In this document: positions 1 to 7,449 of the stretch, piece after piece
Numbering within the stretch: the first letter of the stretch is position 1
Layout of the letters: every line of letters starts with the position of its first letter
Assembly: GCA_013151555.1 (NCBI GenBank)
Contig: JAADIA010000049.1
Location: 1 to 62,293, forward strand
DNA length: 62,293 nucleotides
Reading direction: 5' to 3'
DNA from: Nitrospirota bacterium
Lineage (GTDB): Bacteria; NPL-UPA2; JAADIA01
Made by a program: the position numbers and the translations under genes
Notes under the pieces: generated by a model
Databases searched by the model: none
The model's input: the letters and a program-made list of their open reading frames with translations, nothing else
Told to the model about the DNA's origin: nothing

Positions 1-11
1 TGGGAGGTGTA

Positions 12-429
12 ATGATGGAAGGGCCTTATGGCGAGAAAGTAATGGAACATTTTAAAAATCCCCGGAATGTGGGCGAGATGGAAAATCCGGATGGTGTCGG
101 CCATGTCGGGAATCCGATATGTGGAGATATCATGGAACTTTATATCAAGGTCGAGGGGATGAAGATCGTTGATGCTAAGTTCAAAACCTTCGGCTGTGGC
201 GCGGCTATTGCCACCAGCAGCATGGTCACGGAACTTGTGAAAGGAAAAACCATTGATGATGCTTTAAAGATTTCTAACCGGGCCGTGGCCGAGGCTGGGC
301 GGTCTTCCTCCTATCAAGATGCACTGCTCCGTCTTAGCCGAACAGGCTCTGAGGTCGGCCATAGATAATTACCTGAAGAAGTCCAAAGGGGAAGAGACAA
401 AATCTGAAACCGGGGAGGGTACAGATTAA
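12..429 (+). pseudogene. iscU: IscU/NifU-type Fe-S cluster scaffold, frameshifted near 297
   Basis: The reading frame from 12 encodes the IscU/NifU N-terminal domain: GNPICGD carries the first ligand (C37) and FGCGAAIATSS the second (C62). This frame ends at 368 with an unrelated tail. From 298 the next frame reads GGLPPIKMHCSVLAEQALRSA, which is the expected continuation with the third ligand Cys, and stops at 429. The join at 294-298 (GCT G GGC GGT) looks like a Leu codon cut to one base, since the family normally has EALGGLPP. This is a genuine 2-nt loss, a sequencing error or a recoding site. The protein would assemble Fe-S clusters with a desulfurase partner; a desulfurase homologue lies at 7446. 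A ribosome site (GGGAGG, 2-7) precedes the start. Its operon partner probably lies before the window. Confidence 0.85.
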
Positions 430-452
430 GTCAATTAAAAATGCAAAATTAA

Positions 453-526
453 GACAGGATTTACAGGATTAAACCGGATAGAGATGAGGGAATAAGAAAA
501 ATTTAAAAAATCCAGTTAATCCTGGC
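453..526. repeat. Family A palindromic spacer repeat
   Basis: The left arm GACAGGATTTACAGGATTAA (453-472) pairs imperfectly with the right arm AATCCAGTTAATCCTGGC around 509-526, leaving an AT-rich loop. Related copies lie at 3650, 10731, 25255 and, as a half copy, 31913. Nothing else is visible in the spacer 430-594 apart from the ribosome site of the next gene. Confidence 0.75.
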
Positions 527-594
527 AAAAGAAGAGATTTAACCTTGCTTGATTTTGTCTGGGTAAATCAGGATCAATAAACAGGAGAAATGAT

Positions 595-1305
595 ATGATA
601 TCTCAAGAGATGTTGCAAAAAAAAGCGGAAGAACTGGAGTCGGGTAGTGCGGAGGAAATTTTAAAATGGGCTTTAACGGAATATGGAGATAAGGTAGCCC
701 TGGCCTGTAGTTTTGGAGCGGAGGATATGGTGCTCATCGATATGATGGTTAAGATAGACCCGCAAGCGCATATCTTCACTCTGGATACGGGAAGGCTTCC
801 CCAGGAAACTTACGAAGTAATGGAGAGGGTGAGAGAAAAATATGGGGCGAAGATCGCCGTCTTCTTTCCCGATACCAAGTCGGTCGAGGAAATGGAAGAG
901 AAACATGGCCCTAATCTTTTCTATAAGAGTCTGGAGTTAAGAAAATTATGTTGCACCGTTCGCAAGCTTGATCCTTTGAAGAGAGCATTTGCGGCCCTTT
1001 CTGCCTGGGTCTGCGGTCTGAGGAAAGAACAAGCGGTTACGCGTACCGGGATAAAGAAGGTAGAGATTGGCGCAGACCCTAACGCCATAGTCAAGATAAA
1101 TCCTTTAGCCGACTGGACGGAAAAACAGGTCTGGGATTATATTAAGAAGAATGATGTTCCCTATAATAAGTTACATGACCTCAACTTTCCCAGTATCGGT
1201 TGCTTGCCCTGTACCCGGGCGGTAACTCCCGGAGAGGATGTAAGAGCGGGACGCTGGTGGTGGGAAAGTCCGGAGCAGAAAGAGTGTGGATTGCATAAAA
1301 AGTAG
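595..1305 (+). CDS. cysH: Assimilatory adenylylsulfate (APS) reductase, CysH family
   Basis: Reduces APS to sulfite and AMP with electrons from thioredoxin. The 236-aa protein has the PP-loop-like segment SFGAEDMVLIDMM near residue 40, the tandem cysteines C119-C120, CLPC at 203-206 and a C-terminal ECGLH with the catalytic Cys at 231. The CC plus CxxC set binds the [4Fe-4S] cluster that marks APS rather than PAPS reductases. GGAG at 584-587 sits 7 nt before the ATG. The next gene makes its substrate and a thioredoxin is encoded at 3319, so the pathway is locally complete. The TAG stop falls at the start of a family C repeat. Confidence 0.95.
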   Translation: MISQEMLQKKAEELESGSAEEILKWALTEYGDKVALACSFGAEDMVLIDMMVKIDPQAHIFTLDTGRLPQETYEVMERVREKYGAKIAVFFPDTKSVEEMEEKHGPNLFYKSLELRKLCCTVRKLDPLKRAFAALSAWVCGLRKEQAVTRTGIKKVEIGADPNAIVKINPLADWTEKQVWDYIKKNDVPYNKLHDLNFPSIGCLPCTRAVTPGEDVRAGRWWWESPEQKECGLHKK

Positions 1306-1396
1306 TTGAAGGTTGAAAGTATAAAGTTGAAAGTAAAAACGCTTTTTAGAGCTTTAAACCTTAAACCTTAAACCTTAAACTTTAAACTTTCAACTA
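1303..1396. repeat. Family C repeat (TTAAACC-type) between cysH and sat
   Basis: The left arm is made of GTTGAAGGTTGAAAGT units. The right arm carries three successive CTTAAACCTTAAAC-like units ending in TTTCAACTAT, so the arms form a long imperfect hairpin. The repeat begins at the cysH stop codon and ends a few bases before the sat ribosome site, filling the whole spacer. Confidence 0.75.
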
Positions 1397-1407
1397 TATT
1401 GGAGGTT

Positions 1408-2583
1408 ATGGTGAAAGACCAAATTGAACCCCATGGGGGTAAGTTGATAAATCGGGTGGTTGAAGAACGGGAGAGAGAATCGCTCATTGAGAAAGCTTTC
1501 AATCTCCGAGAAGTTCATCTTAGCAAGAGAGAGGTCTCTGACTTAGAGATGATCGCTACCGGGGCCTTTTCTCCCCTGACAGGGTTTATGGGAAGGGAAG
1601 ATTACGAGAGCGTTCTGGATGTGAAGAGATTGTCCAACGGCCTTGTCTGGACTATCCCCGTTACCCTTTCGGTAAAGGAGGAAGAAGCGAAGAAATTAAA
1701 GGTCGGGGAGGAGCTGTCTCTTCTGGACCCGGCCGGGACAACTCTGGCCATCCTTCATCTTGAAGAGATCTACCCGCATGATAAGGAAAAAGAAGCCCTT
1801 CAGATTTACGGTACCAGGGATAGAAAGCATCCGGGAGTAGATAAAGTTTACCTGATGGGGGAAGTCTTACTGGGAGGGAAAGTTACCGTTATCCGTCTGC
1901 CCAAACATGATGATTTTTCCCCTTACCGGCTTCCGCCCCGGGAGACGAGGAAATTATTTAAGGAAAAGGGCTGGAAAAGAGTTGCTGCTTTTCAAACCAG
2001 AAATCCTATCCATCGAGCGCACGAATATATTCAAAAATGTGCCCTGGAAATAGTGGATGGACTTTTTCTTCATCCCCTGGTAGGGGAGACAAAAGGCAGC
2101 GATATCCCCGCTGATATTCGCATAAAGAGCTATGAAGTCGTCCTGGAGAAATATTATCCTAAAGACAGGTTTATCATGGCCGTTCTCCCCATGGCTATGA
2201 GGTATGCGGGCCCCCGGGAGGCCATCCTCCATGCTCTCGTCCGGAAGAATTACGGAGCTACCCATTTTATCGTGGGAAGAGACCATGCCGGGGCGGGAAA
2301 TTTCTACGGGCCTTTCGATGCTCACTATATCTTTGACGAATTTGAACCGGAGGAATTAGGGATAACTCCCCTGTTCTTCGATAATGCTTTCTTCTGCAAA
2401 CAATGTCAGGGGATGGCTTCTTATAAGACCTGCCCGCATGAGTCCAGCGAACATATCTCTCTCAGCGGGACAAAAGTTCGGAGTCTCCTCCGCAAAAAAC
2501 AGCAACCTCCCGTGGAGCTTACTCGACCGGAGGTGGCTCAGGTATTGATTGAGGGAGCCTCCAGACCGGACTATCAAATATGA
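1408..2583 (+). CDS. sat: Sulfate adenylyltransferase (ATP sulfurylase)
   Basis: Activates sulfate with ATP to give APS, the substrate of CysH encoded just upstream. The protein of about 391 aa has the PUA-like N-terminal part, the nucleotide-binding motif FQTRNPIHRAHEY (QxRNPxHxxH) and VGRDHAGAGNFY, plus the Zn-type C-terminal cysteines (CKQCQGMASYKTCPH) seen in the archaeal/bacterial homo-oligomeric form. GGAGG (1401-1405) decides the start: ATG 1408 or GTG 1411 rather than the TTG at 1399. No APS-kinase domain is attached, which fits APS reduction instead of PAPS. The direction here is assimilatory by context, though this family also serves dissimilatory pathways. Confidence 0.95.
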   Translation: MVKDQIEPHGGKLINRVVEERERESLIEKAFNLREVHLSKREVSDLEMIATGAFSPLTGFMGREDYESVLDVKRLSNGLVWTIPVTLSVKEEEAKKLKVGEELSLLDPAGTTLAILHLEEIYPHDKEKEALQIYGTRDRKHPGVDKVYLMGEVLLGGKVTVIRLPKHDDFSPYRLPPRETRKLFKEKGWKRVAAFQTRNPIHRAHEYIQKCALEIVDGLFLHPLVGETKGSDIPADIRIKSYEVVLEKYYPKDRFIMAVLPMAMRYAGPREAILHALVRKNYGATHFIVGRDHAGAGNFYGPFDAHYIFDEFEPEELGITPLFFDNAFFCKQCQGMASYKTCPHESSEHISLSGTKVRSLLRKKQQPPVELTRPEVAQVLIEGASRPDYQI

Positions 2584-2710
2584 AATCACGCGGTTCTTTT
2601 GCCGCCTGGCTGCGTTACACGCTGCGCTCCCTTGTGCGGCGTACAGAATATGTACGCCTCCGCAGTCGCTTGCGCAAGCCTTGCCAGACCGTCAAAACTC
2701 CTCGCGTGAG
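2584..2710. repeat. Long imperfect hairpin repeat (GCGGCGTACA core)
   Basis: The outer ends TCACGCG and CGCGTGA are complementary, then TTTTGCCGCCTGGC pairs loosely with GCCAGACCGTCAAAA, and the centre GGCGTACAGAATATGTACGCC is a near-perfect hairpin. GC-richness and style differ from the AT-rich spacer families. It starts directly after the sat stop. No second copy was seen in the window. Confidence 0.7.
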
Positions 2711-2761
2711 ATAAGCTAATTACGCCGGCATTCTACAAAGTGTCGGTCCGGGATATGAACA

Positions 2762-3169
2762 ATGCCAATGAAGATAAAGCAATCCTGTTTCTCGGAGATG
2801 GTCGAACATTGTCAGCAGGAACATCCTCATGAAGCCTGCGGGATCCTGGCTGGTAAGGATGACCTGGTAACAAAAGTTTATAAGATGGCTAATACTTCCG
2901 AGACGCCGGAAATCTGTTATTCTATCGACACTAAAGTGTTGATTAAGCTCAATAAGGAAATGAGAAATTCCGGGCTGGAGATGCTGGGGATCTACCATTC
3001 CCATGGGTCCAGTGCTCCTTACCCTTCCGTCCGGGATGTAAAGGATGCGCACTATCCGGAAGCGAGCTATGTTATCGTTTCCTTAACCAATTGCTGCAAA
3101 CCGGAAGTGGCTGCGTTTAAAATCGTAGAGGGAAAGATAGAAGAGGAAGAGTTGATCCTGGACAATTGA
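2762..3169 (+). CDS. JAMM/MPN metallopeptidase (Mec+/HcyD-like)
   Basis: A 135-aa JAB1/MPN/Mov34 Zn-dependent peptidase. The full metal site is present: E24 (PHEACG), H79 and H81 (YHSHG), S89 and D92 in the HSHx7SxxD pattern. In Mycobacterium, Mec+ releases cysteine from a CysO-Cys adduct; in Wolinella, HcyD trims a residue after the GG of the sulfur carrier HcyS. Both carriers in this cluster (5157 and 10849) carry residues after GG, so a trimming role is plausible (inference). ATG 2762 and ATG 2768 are both possible starts; no strong ribosome site is visible. Confidence 0.88.
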   Translation: MPMKIKQSCFSEMVEHCQQEHPHEACGILAGKDDLVTKVYKMANTSETPEICYSIDTKVLIKLNKEMRNSGLEMLGIYHSHGSSAPYPSVRDVKDAHYPEASYVIVSLTNCCKPEVAAFKIVEGKIEEEELILDN

Positions 3170-3177
3170 AAAAATAA

Positions 3178-3251
3178 ACCACAAGATTTCACGAGATTAA
3201 CATAAAAAAATAATACAATTTTAAGAATAATCTGGTGTTAATCTGTGGTTA
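3178..3251. repeat. Family H spacer repeat
   Basis: The left arm AACCACAAGATTTCACGAGA is mirrored by TGGTGTTAATCTGTGGTT at 3234-3250, with an AT-rich middle. Related text is found at 8641-8790, inside the compound repeat at 12068-12250, and near 25400-25430. Confidence 0.6.
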
Positions 3252-3318
3252 AATTCGTTGGTATTAGAAGGTTTCTCTATGGTAAAGTTTAATATATTCC
3301 ATATGGGGGAGGATAATC

Positions 3319-3651
3319 ATGGTTAAGGAAATCAATGATAATAATTTTCAAGCGGAAGTTTTAGAAGCGGATTTGCCGGTGCTGGTAGATTTCTGGGCTT
3401 CCTGGTGTGGCCCCTGCAAAAGGCTTGCTCCCCTTATAGAGGAGATAGCCGGGGAATACAGCGGGCGCCTGAAAGTTTGCAAACTTAACGTGGATGATAA
3501 TCCGGCAACGTCCCCGAAGTATGAAATTATGAGCATTCCTACTTTAATCATCTTCAAAGGGGGCGATGCCAAGGAACGGATTGTCGGACTGGTGCCGAAG
3601 TCCGCCCTGGAGGCGAAGATAAAACCGTATCTGAAAAACATAAAAACTTGA
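3319..3651 (+). CDS. trxA: Thioredoxin
   Basis: A 110-aa classical cytoplasmic thioredoxin with the active site WCGPCK near residues 31-36 and the cis-Pro segment SIPTLIIFKGG. It should reduce the CysH enzyme-sulfite intermediate and keep other cluster enzymes reduced. GGGGGAGG (3304-3311) lies upstream of the ATG. The stop codon TGA is part of the family A repeat that begins at 3650, so the last bases of the gene overlap that element. No signal peptide is present. Confidence 0.95.
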   Translation: MVKEINDNNFQAEVLEADLPVLVDFWASWCGPCKRLAPLIEEIAGEYSGRLKVCKLNVDDNPATSPKYEIMSIPTLIIFKGGDAKERIVGLVPKSALEAKIKPYLKNIKT

Positions 3652-3730
3652 CAGGATTTACACGATAAACGGGATAAAAATAGGGAAAAATTAATATAAT
3701 TAAAAAATAAAAATCCTGTTCATCCTGTCA
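3650..3730. repeat. Family A palindromic repeat overlapping the trxA stop
   Basis: GACAGGATTTACACGATAAA on the left pairs imperfectly with AATCCTGTTCATCCTGTC on the right (about 3711-3729). The first two bases are part of the thioredoxin stop codon. Confidence 0.75.
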
Positions 3731-3782
3731 AAAGAAGGAAGCGCTTTTAAGAATACCTGATCCTGTCGAAGGAGTAAAAAAA

Positions 3783-5108
3783 TTGCAATCAAACTCCCAA
3801 CTCTTTTCCCAGGCCCGGAAACACATCCCCGGCGGGGTGAATAGTCCCGTGCGAGCTTTTCAGGCCGTAGGGGGGACCCCGCTCTTTATAGATCGGGCAA
3901 AAGGGTCTAAGCTCTACAGTGCCGAGGGGAAAGAATATCTGGATTACTGTCTTTCCTGGGGAGCTTTAATTCTGGGACATAGTTGTCCCGGCGTCATCGT
4001 CGAAGTAAAGAAAGCCCTGGAGAAAGGAACCAGCTTTGGCGCTCCCACCCGGATGGAAACGGAGTTAGCCCGGAAGGCTTGTGAGGCGGTTCCCTCAATG
4101 GAACTGGTGCGGCTGGTGAACTCGGGAACGGAAGCCGTAATGAGCGCCATAAGAGTTGCCCGGGGCTATACCGGGAGAAATAAAATCATCAAATTCGCCG
4201 GCTCTTACCATGGTCATGCCGATTATCTTCTCGTGGAAGCCGGTTCCGGAGCCATGACGCTAAACGTAGGAACTGGAGATGCCGCCGGAGGGAGGGAAAG
4301 TCAATCTTTGCCGTCCAGTCTGGGGGTGCCGGAAGATTTTACCAAACATACTTTCGTTCTCCCCTACAATAATCTGAAAGCGGTAGAAGAAACCGTCAAG
4401 AAACACGCTGCCGATATCGCCTGTATAATCGTGGAACCTGTTTCCGGGAACATGGGAGTCATCCCTCCGCAGGAAGGTTTCCTGGAAGGTTTGCGCCGGA
4501 CTTGTGACCGGCATGATGTCATCTTAATATTTGATGAAGTAATTACCGGGTTCCGCCTTGCCTACGGCGGAGCCCAGGAACTCTTTTCTCTCAAGGCGGA
4601 TTTAACCTGCCTGGGCAAGATAATGGGAGGGGGGTTCCCTCTGGCGGCCTATGGAGGCAGGAAAGACATCATGGAATGTGTGTCTCCTTTGGGTAACGTC
4701 TATCAGGCGGGAACTCTTTCCGGGAATCCGGTAGCTACCACAGCCGGGCTGGCAACGTTAAATTTGTTATCTTCCCAGAAGGAAGAGTTATATAAATCGC
4801 TGGCAGAGAAGGCTGGTTATCTATATGCCGAAATAAAAAAAGAGGCTGAGAAGTCAGGGGTCGAGATGCAAATTCATCGGGTGGGTTCTATGCTTTCCCT
4901 GTTTTTCACTTCCCGCCCGGTCAGCGATTATGAGACGGCCAAGGCAACGGATACCGTAGCTTACCGCAAATTCTTTCATAAGATGTTGGAGGAAGGGGTT
5001 TACCTTCCTCCCTCCAATTTCGAATCTTACTTTCTCTCCTCTTCCCATAGCGGGGAGGATGTAGAGAAGACGATCCGGGCCGTTGGGGCAGCTATGAAAA
5101 AGATATGA
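3783..5108 (+). CDS. hemL: Glutamate-1-semialdehyde 2,1-aminomutase
   Basis: Converts glutamate-1-semialdehyde to 5-aminolevulinate in the C5 tetrapyrrole route. The 441-aa fold-type-I PLP enzyme shows SYHGHADYLLVEAGSGA, FDEVITGFR (PLP-ring Asp) and LGKIMGGGFP, whose Lys carries PLP. The start is TTG at 3783, set by AAGGAG at 3769-3774 with 8-nt spacing. Its place inside a sulfur cluster makes sense if it feeds siroheme to the sulfite reductase at 6586 (inference); no siroheme-specific gene is seen nearby. An omega-aminotransferase is less likely given the HemL-specific motifs. Confidence 0.95.
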   Translation: MQSNSQLFSQARKHIPGGVNSPVRAFQAVGGTPLFIDRAKGSKLYSAEGKEYLDYCLSWGALILGHSCPGVIVEVKKALEKGTSFGAPTRMETELARKACEAVPSMELVRLVNSGTEAVMSAIRVARGYTGRNKIIKFAGSYHGHADYLLVEAGSGAMTLNVGTGDAAGGRESQSLPSSLGVPEDFTKHTFVLPYNNLKAVEETVKKHAADIACIIVEPVSGNMGVIPPQEGFLEGLRRTCDRHDVILIFDEVITGFRLAYGGAQELFSLKADLTCLGKIMGGGFPLAAYGGRKDIMECVSPLGNVYQAGTLSGNPVATTAGLATLNLLSSQKEELYKSLAEKAGYLYAEIKKEAEKSGVEMQIHRVGSMLSLFFTSRPVSDYETAKATDTVAYRKFFHKMLEEGVYLPPSNFESYFLSSSHSGEDVEKTIRAVGAAMKKI

Positions 5109-5156
5109 GTCGCGAGTTATCAGAACTAATCACTATTGAAGGCAGGAGGAAAAAAC

Positions 5157-5369
5157 ATGAACCTTGTTATTAATGGGAAGAAGAAAGAATTGGAGGAAGG
5201 AACGACTGTCGGCCGGCTTCTGAAAATAAAAAAAGTCCGGCCCGAGGTAGTAACAGTGGAATTAAATGATCAAATAATTGAGAGAGAGAAATATGGAGAC
5301 ACGATCCTTAAAGAGGGAGACAGGTTGGAGCTGGTCTATTATATGGGAGGGGGAGTTGGTTTAGTTTAA
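5157..5369 (+). CDS. thiS: ThiS-like sulfur carrier protein with tail after GGG
   Basis: A 70-aa beta-grasp carrier starting at ATG 5157, fixed by AGGAGG at 5144-5149. Features typical of ThiS are VINGKKKEL at the N-terminus and GDRLELVYYMGGG at residues 55-66. ThiS proteins normally end at GG or GGG, whose carboxylate is adenylated by an E1 and turned into a thiocarboxylate. Here four residues (VGLV) follow, so activation would need trimming; a JAMM peptidase is encoded at 2762. The last codons and the stop lie at the edge of a family C repeat, so the tail may be repeat-derived. The role may be thiamine thiazole or cysteine/homocysteine synthesis; no other thiamine gene is present. Confidence 0.85.
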   Translation: MNLVINGKKKELEEGTTVGRLLKIKKVRPEVVTVELNDQIIEREKYGDTILKEGDRLELVYYMGGGVGLV

Positions 5370-5440
5370 AGTTAAAAGTTTAAGGTCTAAAGTTAAAAGT
5401 TTAAGGTTTAAGGTTTAAAGTTGAAGGTTGAGGGTTAGGA
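5360..5440. repeat. Family C repeat after thiS
   Basis: Tandem AAGTTTAAGG/AAGTTAAAAG units run from the thiS stop codon to about 5440, all in one orientation. There is no clear complementary arm. Confidence 0.7.
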
Positions 5441-5488
5441 ATTGCAAAAAGACTTTAGACTTTATGTTTTCGGATCAAGGGAGAGATT

Positions 5489-6418
5489 ATGATGCAGTCA
5501 AAGGTGGTTAACAATGTATTGGAACTTATCGGCAATACCCCGTTGGTGAAGATGAACAAAATCGGAGAAGAAAATATGGCCGAAGTTCTGGCCAAGTTAG
5601 AAAGTTTTAATCCCGGAGGGAGCGTTAAGGATAGAATCTGCCTGAATATGATTGAGGATGCCGAGAAGAGAGGCCTTCTCAAGCCGGGGGCGATTGTTGT
5701 GGAGCCTACCTCGGGCAATACGGGAATCGGGTTGGCCATGGTGGCGGCTGTCAAGGGCTATAAATGTATTCTTACCATGCCCGAGACGATGAGCGTTGAG
5801 CGTCGTTATATCCTGGAATCCTATGGGGCCGAGATTGTGCTCACCCCGGGCATTGAAGGGATGATGGGAGCGGTAAAGAAGGCCGAGGAGATAGTCCGGA
5901 ATACTCCTAATTCTTTCTTGCCTCAGCAGTTCAAAAATCCAGCTAACCCGGACGTACACCGTCGGACTACCGCGGCAGAAATATTAGCTGCCACGGAAGG
6001 AAAGTTAGAAGCTTTCGTGGCTGGGGTGGGTACCGGAGGGACGATTACCGGCGTAGGCGAAATACTTAAAAAAGAGATTCCTTCCGTGAAAATCATCGCC
6101 GTCGAGCCGGAAACCTCCCCGGTTCTTTCCGGAGGCGAACCCGGGCCCCATAAGATTCAAGGGATAGGGGCAGGGTTCATTCCCGAAGTGCTTAACCGCA
6201 AGATAATTGATGAGATGATTCCGGTAAGTGATGACGATGCTTTTCATACTACCAAGCGGCTGGCCCGGGAAGAAGGAATCTTCGCAGGAATATCATCAGG
6301 AGCGGCTGTCTTTGCCGCCCTCAAAGTGGCTAAGGATTTAGGTAAAGAAAAGAGAGTTGTCGTTATTCTTCCCGATACCGGGGAGAGATACTTTAGTATG
6401 GAACAATACTTTGAATAG
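5489..6418 (+). CDS. cysK: Cysteine synthase (O-acetylserine sulfhydrylase family)
   Basis: A 309-aa fold-type-II PLP enzyme that makes cysteine from an activated serine. PLP Lys lies in NPGGSVKDR near residue 47, the substrate loop is [10 protein letters not shown], the phosphate loop is [10 protein letters not shown] and the C-terminal part has [10 protein letters not shown]. It is co-directional with the sulfide-forming genes. It could take free sulfide (CysK) or a carrier thiocarboxylate (CysM of Mycobacterium); sequence alone does not separate these. No serine acetyltransferase gene is in the window. ATG 5489 and 5492 are adjacent alternatives. Confidence 0.93.
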   Translation: MMQSKVVNNVLELIGNTPLVKMNKIGEENMAEVLAKLESFNPGGSVKDRICLNMIEDAEKRGLLKPGAIVVEPTSGNTGIGLAMVAAVKGYKCILTMPETMSVERRYILESYGAEIVLTPGIEGMMGAVKKAEEIVRNTPNSFLPQQFKNPANPDVHRRTTAAEILAATEGKLEAFVAGVGTGGTITGVGEILKKEIPSVKIIAVEPETSPVLSGGEPGPHKIQGIGAGFIPEVLNRKIIDEMIPVSDDDAFHTTKRLAREEGIFAGISSGAAVFAALKVAKDLGKEKRVVVILPDTGERYFSMEQYFE

Positions 6419-6433
6419 AGATAATTTAAAAAG

Positions 6434-6556
6434 CAGAATTAAGGATTAAGTGGTAAGAATTAAGCAAAAACATTTAATTCTTAGAACGAAGTGAGCATCT
6501 TAATCATTAACCCTACATCGTTAAATCTCCGCGTCTCTGTGGTTAAGTGTGTTGTA
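6434..6556. repeat. Family B repeat followed by a family G fragment
   Basis: GAATTAAGGATTAAGTGG and further TAAGAATTAAG units at 6437-6465 are complementary to CTTAATCATTAA-type units at 6499-6510, with the text TTCTTAGAACGAAGTGAGC between, which also occurs at 40980-41003. The segment CCGCGTCTCTGTGGTTAAG at 6529-6547 resembles family G. Confidence 0.65.
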
Positions 6557-6585
6557 GTACTACCGTAAAAATAAGGAGAGTCTTG

Positions 6586-7449
6586 ATGGCTGAGCACGAT
6601 CTTAATGCGTTGAAAAGCTCGGGATTTATGACCCAGAAGGAGAAAGACCTCTTCTCGGTGAGACTGCGGATTGCCGGTGGGTATATCAAGGCTGAGCAGT
6701 TGCCTAAGTTGGCAGAAATATCCAAGAAGTTTGGGCGGGGGCATCTTCACCTGACGACCAGGCAAGGGATAGAGATTCCTTATGTTCACTTCGATAATCT
6801 GGAGAAGGTGAGAAATGAATTGGCCGAAGTAGGTTTAAAAATAGGAGCTTGTGGTCCCCGGGTGCGGACAGTAACGGCTTGTCAGGGAGAAGCTTGTTCT
6901 CACGGTCTTATTGAAGCTCAGCATCTGGGAAAAAAAATAGACGAGATTTTCTTCGGCCGGTCCGGTATCCCGCACAAGTTTAAGATCTGCGTCACCGGTT
7001 GTCCCAATGCCTGTATCAAGCCGGTGGAGAATGACTTCGGGATAATGGGAGTGGTCAGGAAGATTTTCGTCAAGGAAAAGTGTAACTATTGCCGGTTATG
7101 CCAGGAGGTCTGTCCGGTGGGAGCTATCAAGGTGGAAGAGAACGAACTTCACTATGATCCTTCCAAGTGTATCTTCTGCGGCGACTGTATCTTTGCCTGT
7201 CCCTCCTATGCCTGGGAACAGGAGAAGGTAGGATACAAAATCTTCGTGGGCGGAAAGATGGGCAAGTTCCCTGATCTTGGCCGGGAAGTTTTCAGTTTCT
7301 GGGAGGGAGAAGAAAGACTTTTCCAACTTATCGAAAAGACCCTGGATTTCTATAAGGAAGCAGGGAAAAAGGGAGAGAGGTTCGGAGGAACCATCGGTCG
7401 GATTGGGCTGGATAATTATAAAGAGAAGATGGAGGCGGCTATCGCATGA
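6586..7449 (+). CDS. Small siroheme-type sulfite reductase with ferredoxin domain
   Basis: A 287-aa member of the nitrite/sulfite reductase family, likely reducing sulfite to sulfide. In order it shows an N-terminal ferredoxin-like half domain with [15 protein letters not shown], the siroheme/[4Fe-4S] cysteines CQGEAC and CVTGCPNAC, then an inserted two-cluster ferredoxin ([12 protein letters not shown] and [12 protein letters not shown]). This layout resembles AsrC and small DSR-like reductases. The first pair is C-x4-C where most relatives have C-x5-C. The start is ATG 6586 with AAGGAG at 6573-6578. It overlaps the next gene by 4 nt (ATGA), indicating tight coupling to the desulfurase homologue. 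Nitrite reduction cannot be excluded. Confidence 0.88.
   Translation: MAEHDLNALKSSGFMTQKEKDLFSVRLRIAGGYIKAEQLPKLAEISKKFGRGHLHLTTRQGIEIPYVHFDNLEKVRNELAEVGLKIGACGPRVRTVTACQGEACSHGLIEAQHLGKKIDEIFFGRSGIPHKFKICVTGCPNACIKPVENDFGIMGVVRKIFVKEKCNYCRLCQEVCPVGAIKVEENELHYDPSKCIFCGDCIFACPSYAWEQEKVGYKIFVGGKMGKFPDLGREVFSFWEGEERLFQLIEKTLDFYKEAGKKGERFGGTIGRIGLDNYKEKMEAAIA

Noticed and set aside
294-300. Programmed ribosomal frameshifting in iscU
   Set aside because: There is no slippery heptamer or in-frame stop at the site and no precedent in the family; a simple 2-nt loss or read error is more likely.
430-594. Possible SAM, TPP or T-box riboswitch in front of sulfur genes
   Set aside because: The spacers before cysH, sat and the ThiS-like gene are fully accounted for by repeat families; I see no recognisable riboswitch core.
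1330-1396. Tandem TTAAACC units looked like a short CRISPR or telomere-like array
   Set aside because: Units are 6-8 nt with no spacers, repeat in both arms of a hairpin, and recur in many spacers; there are no cas genes.
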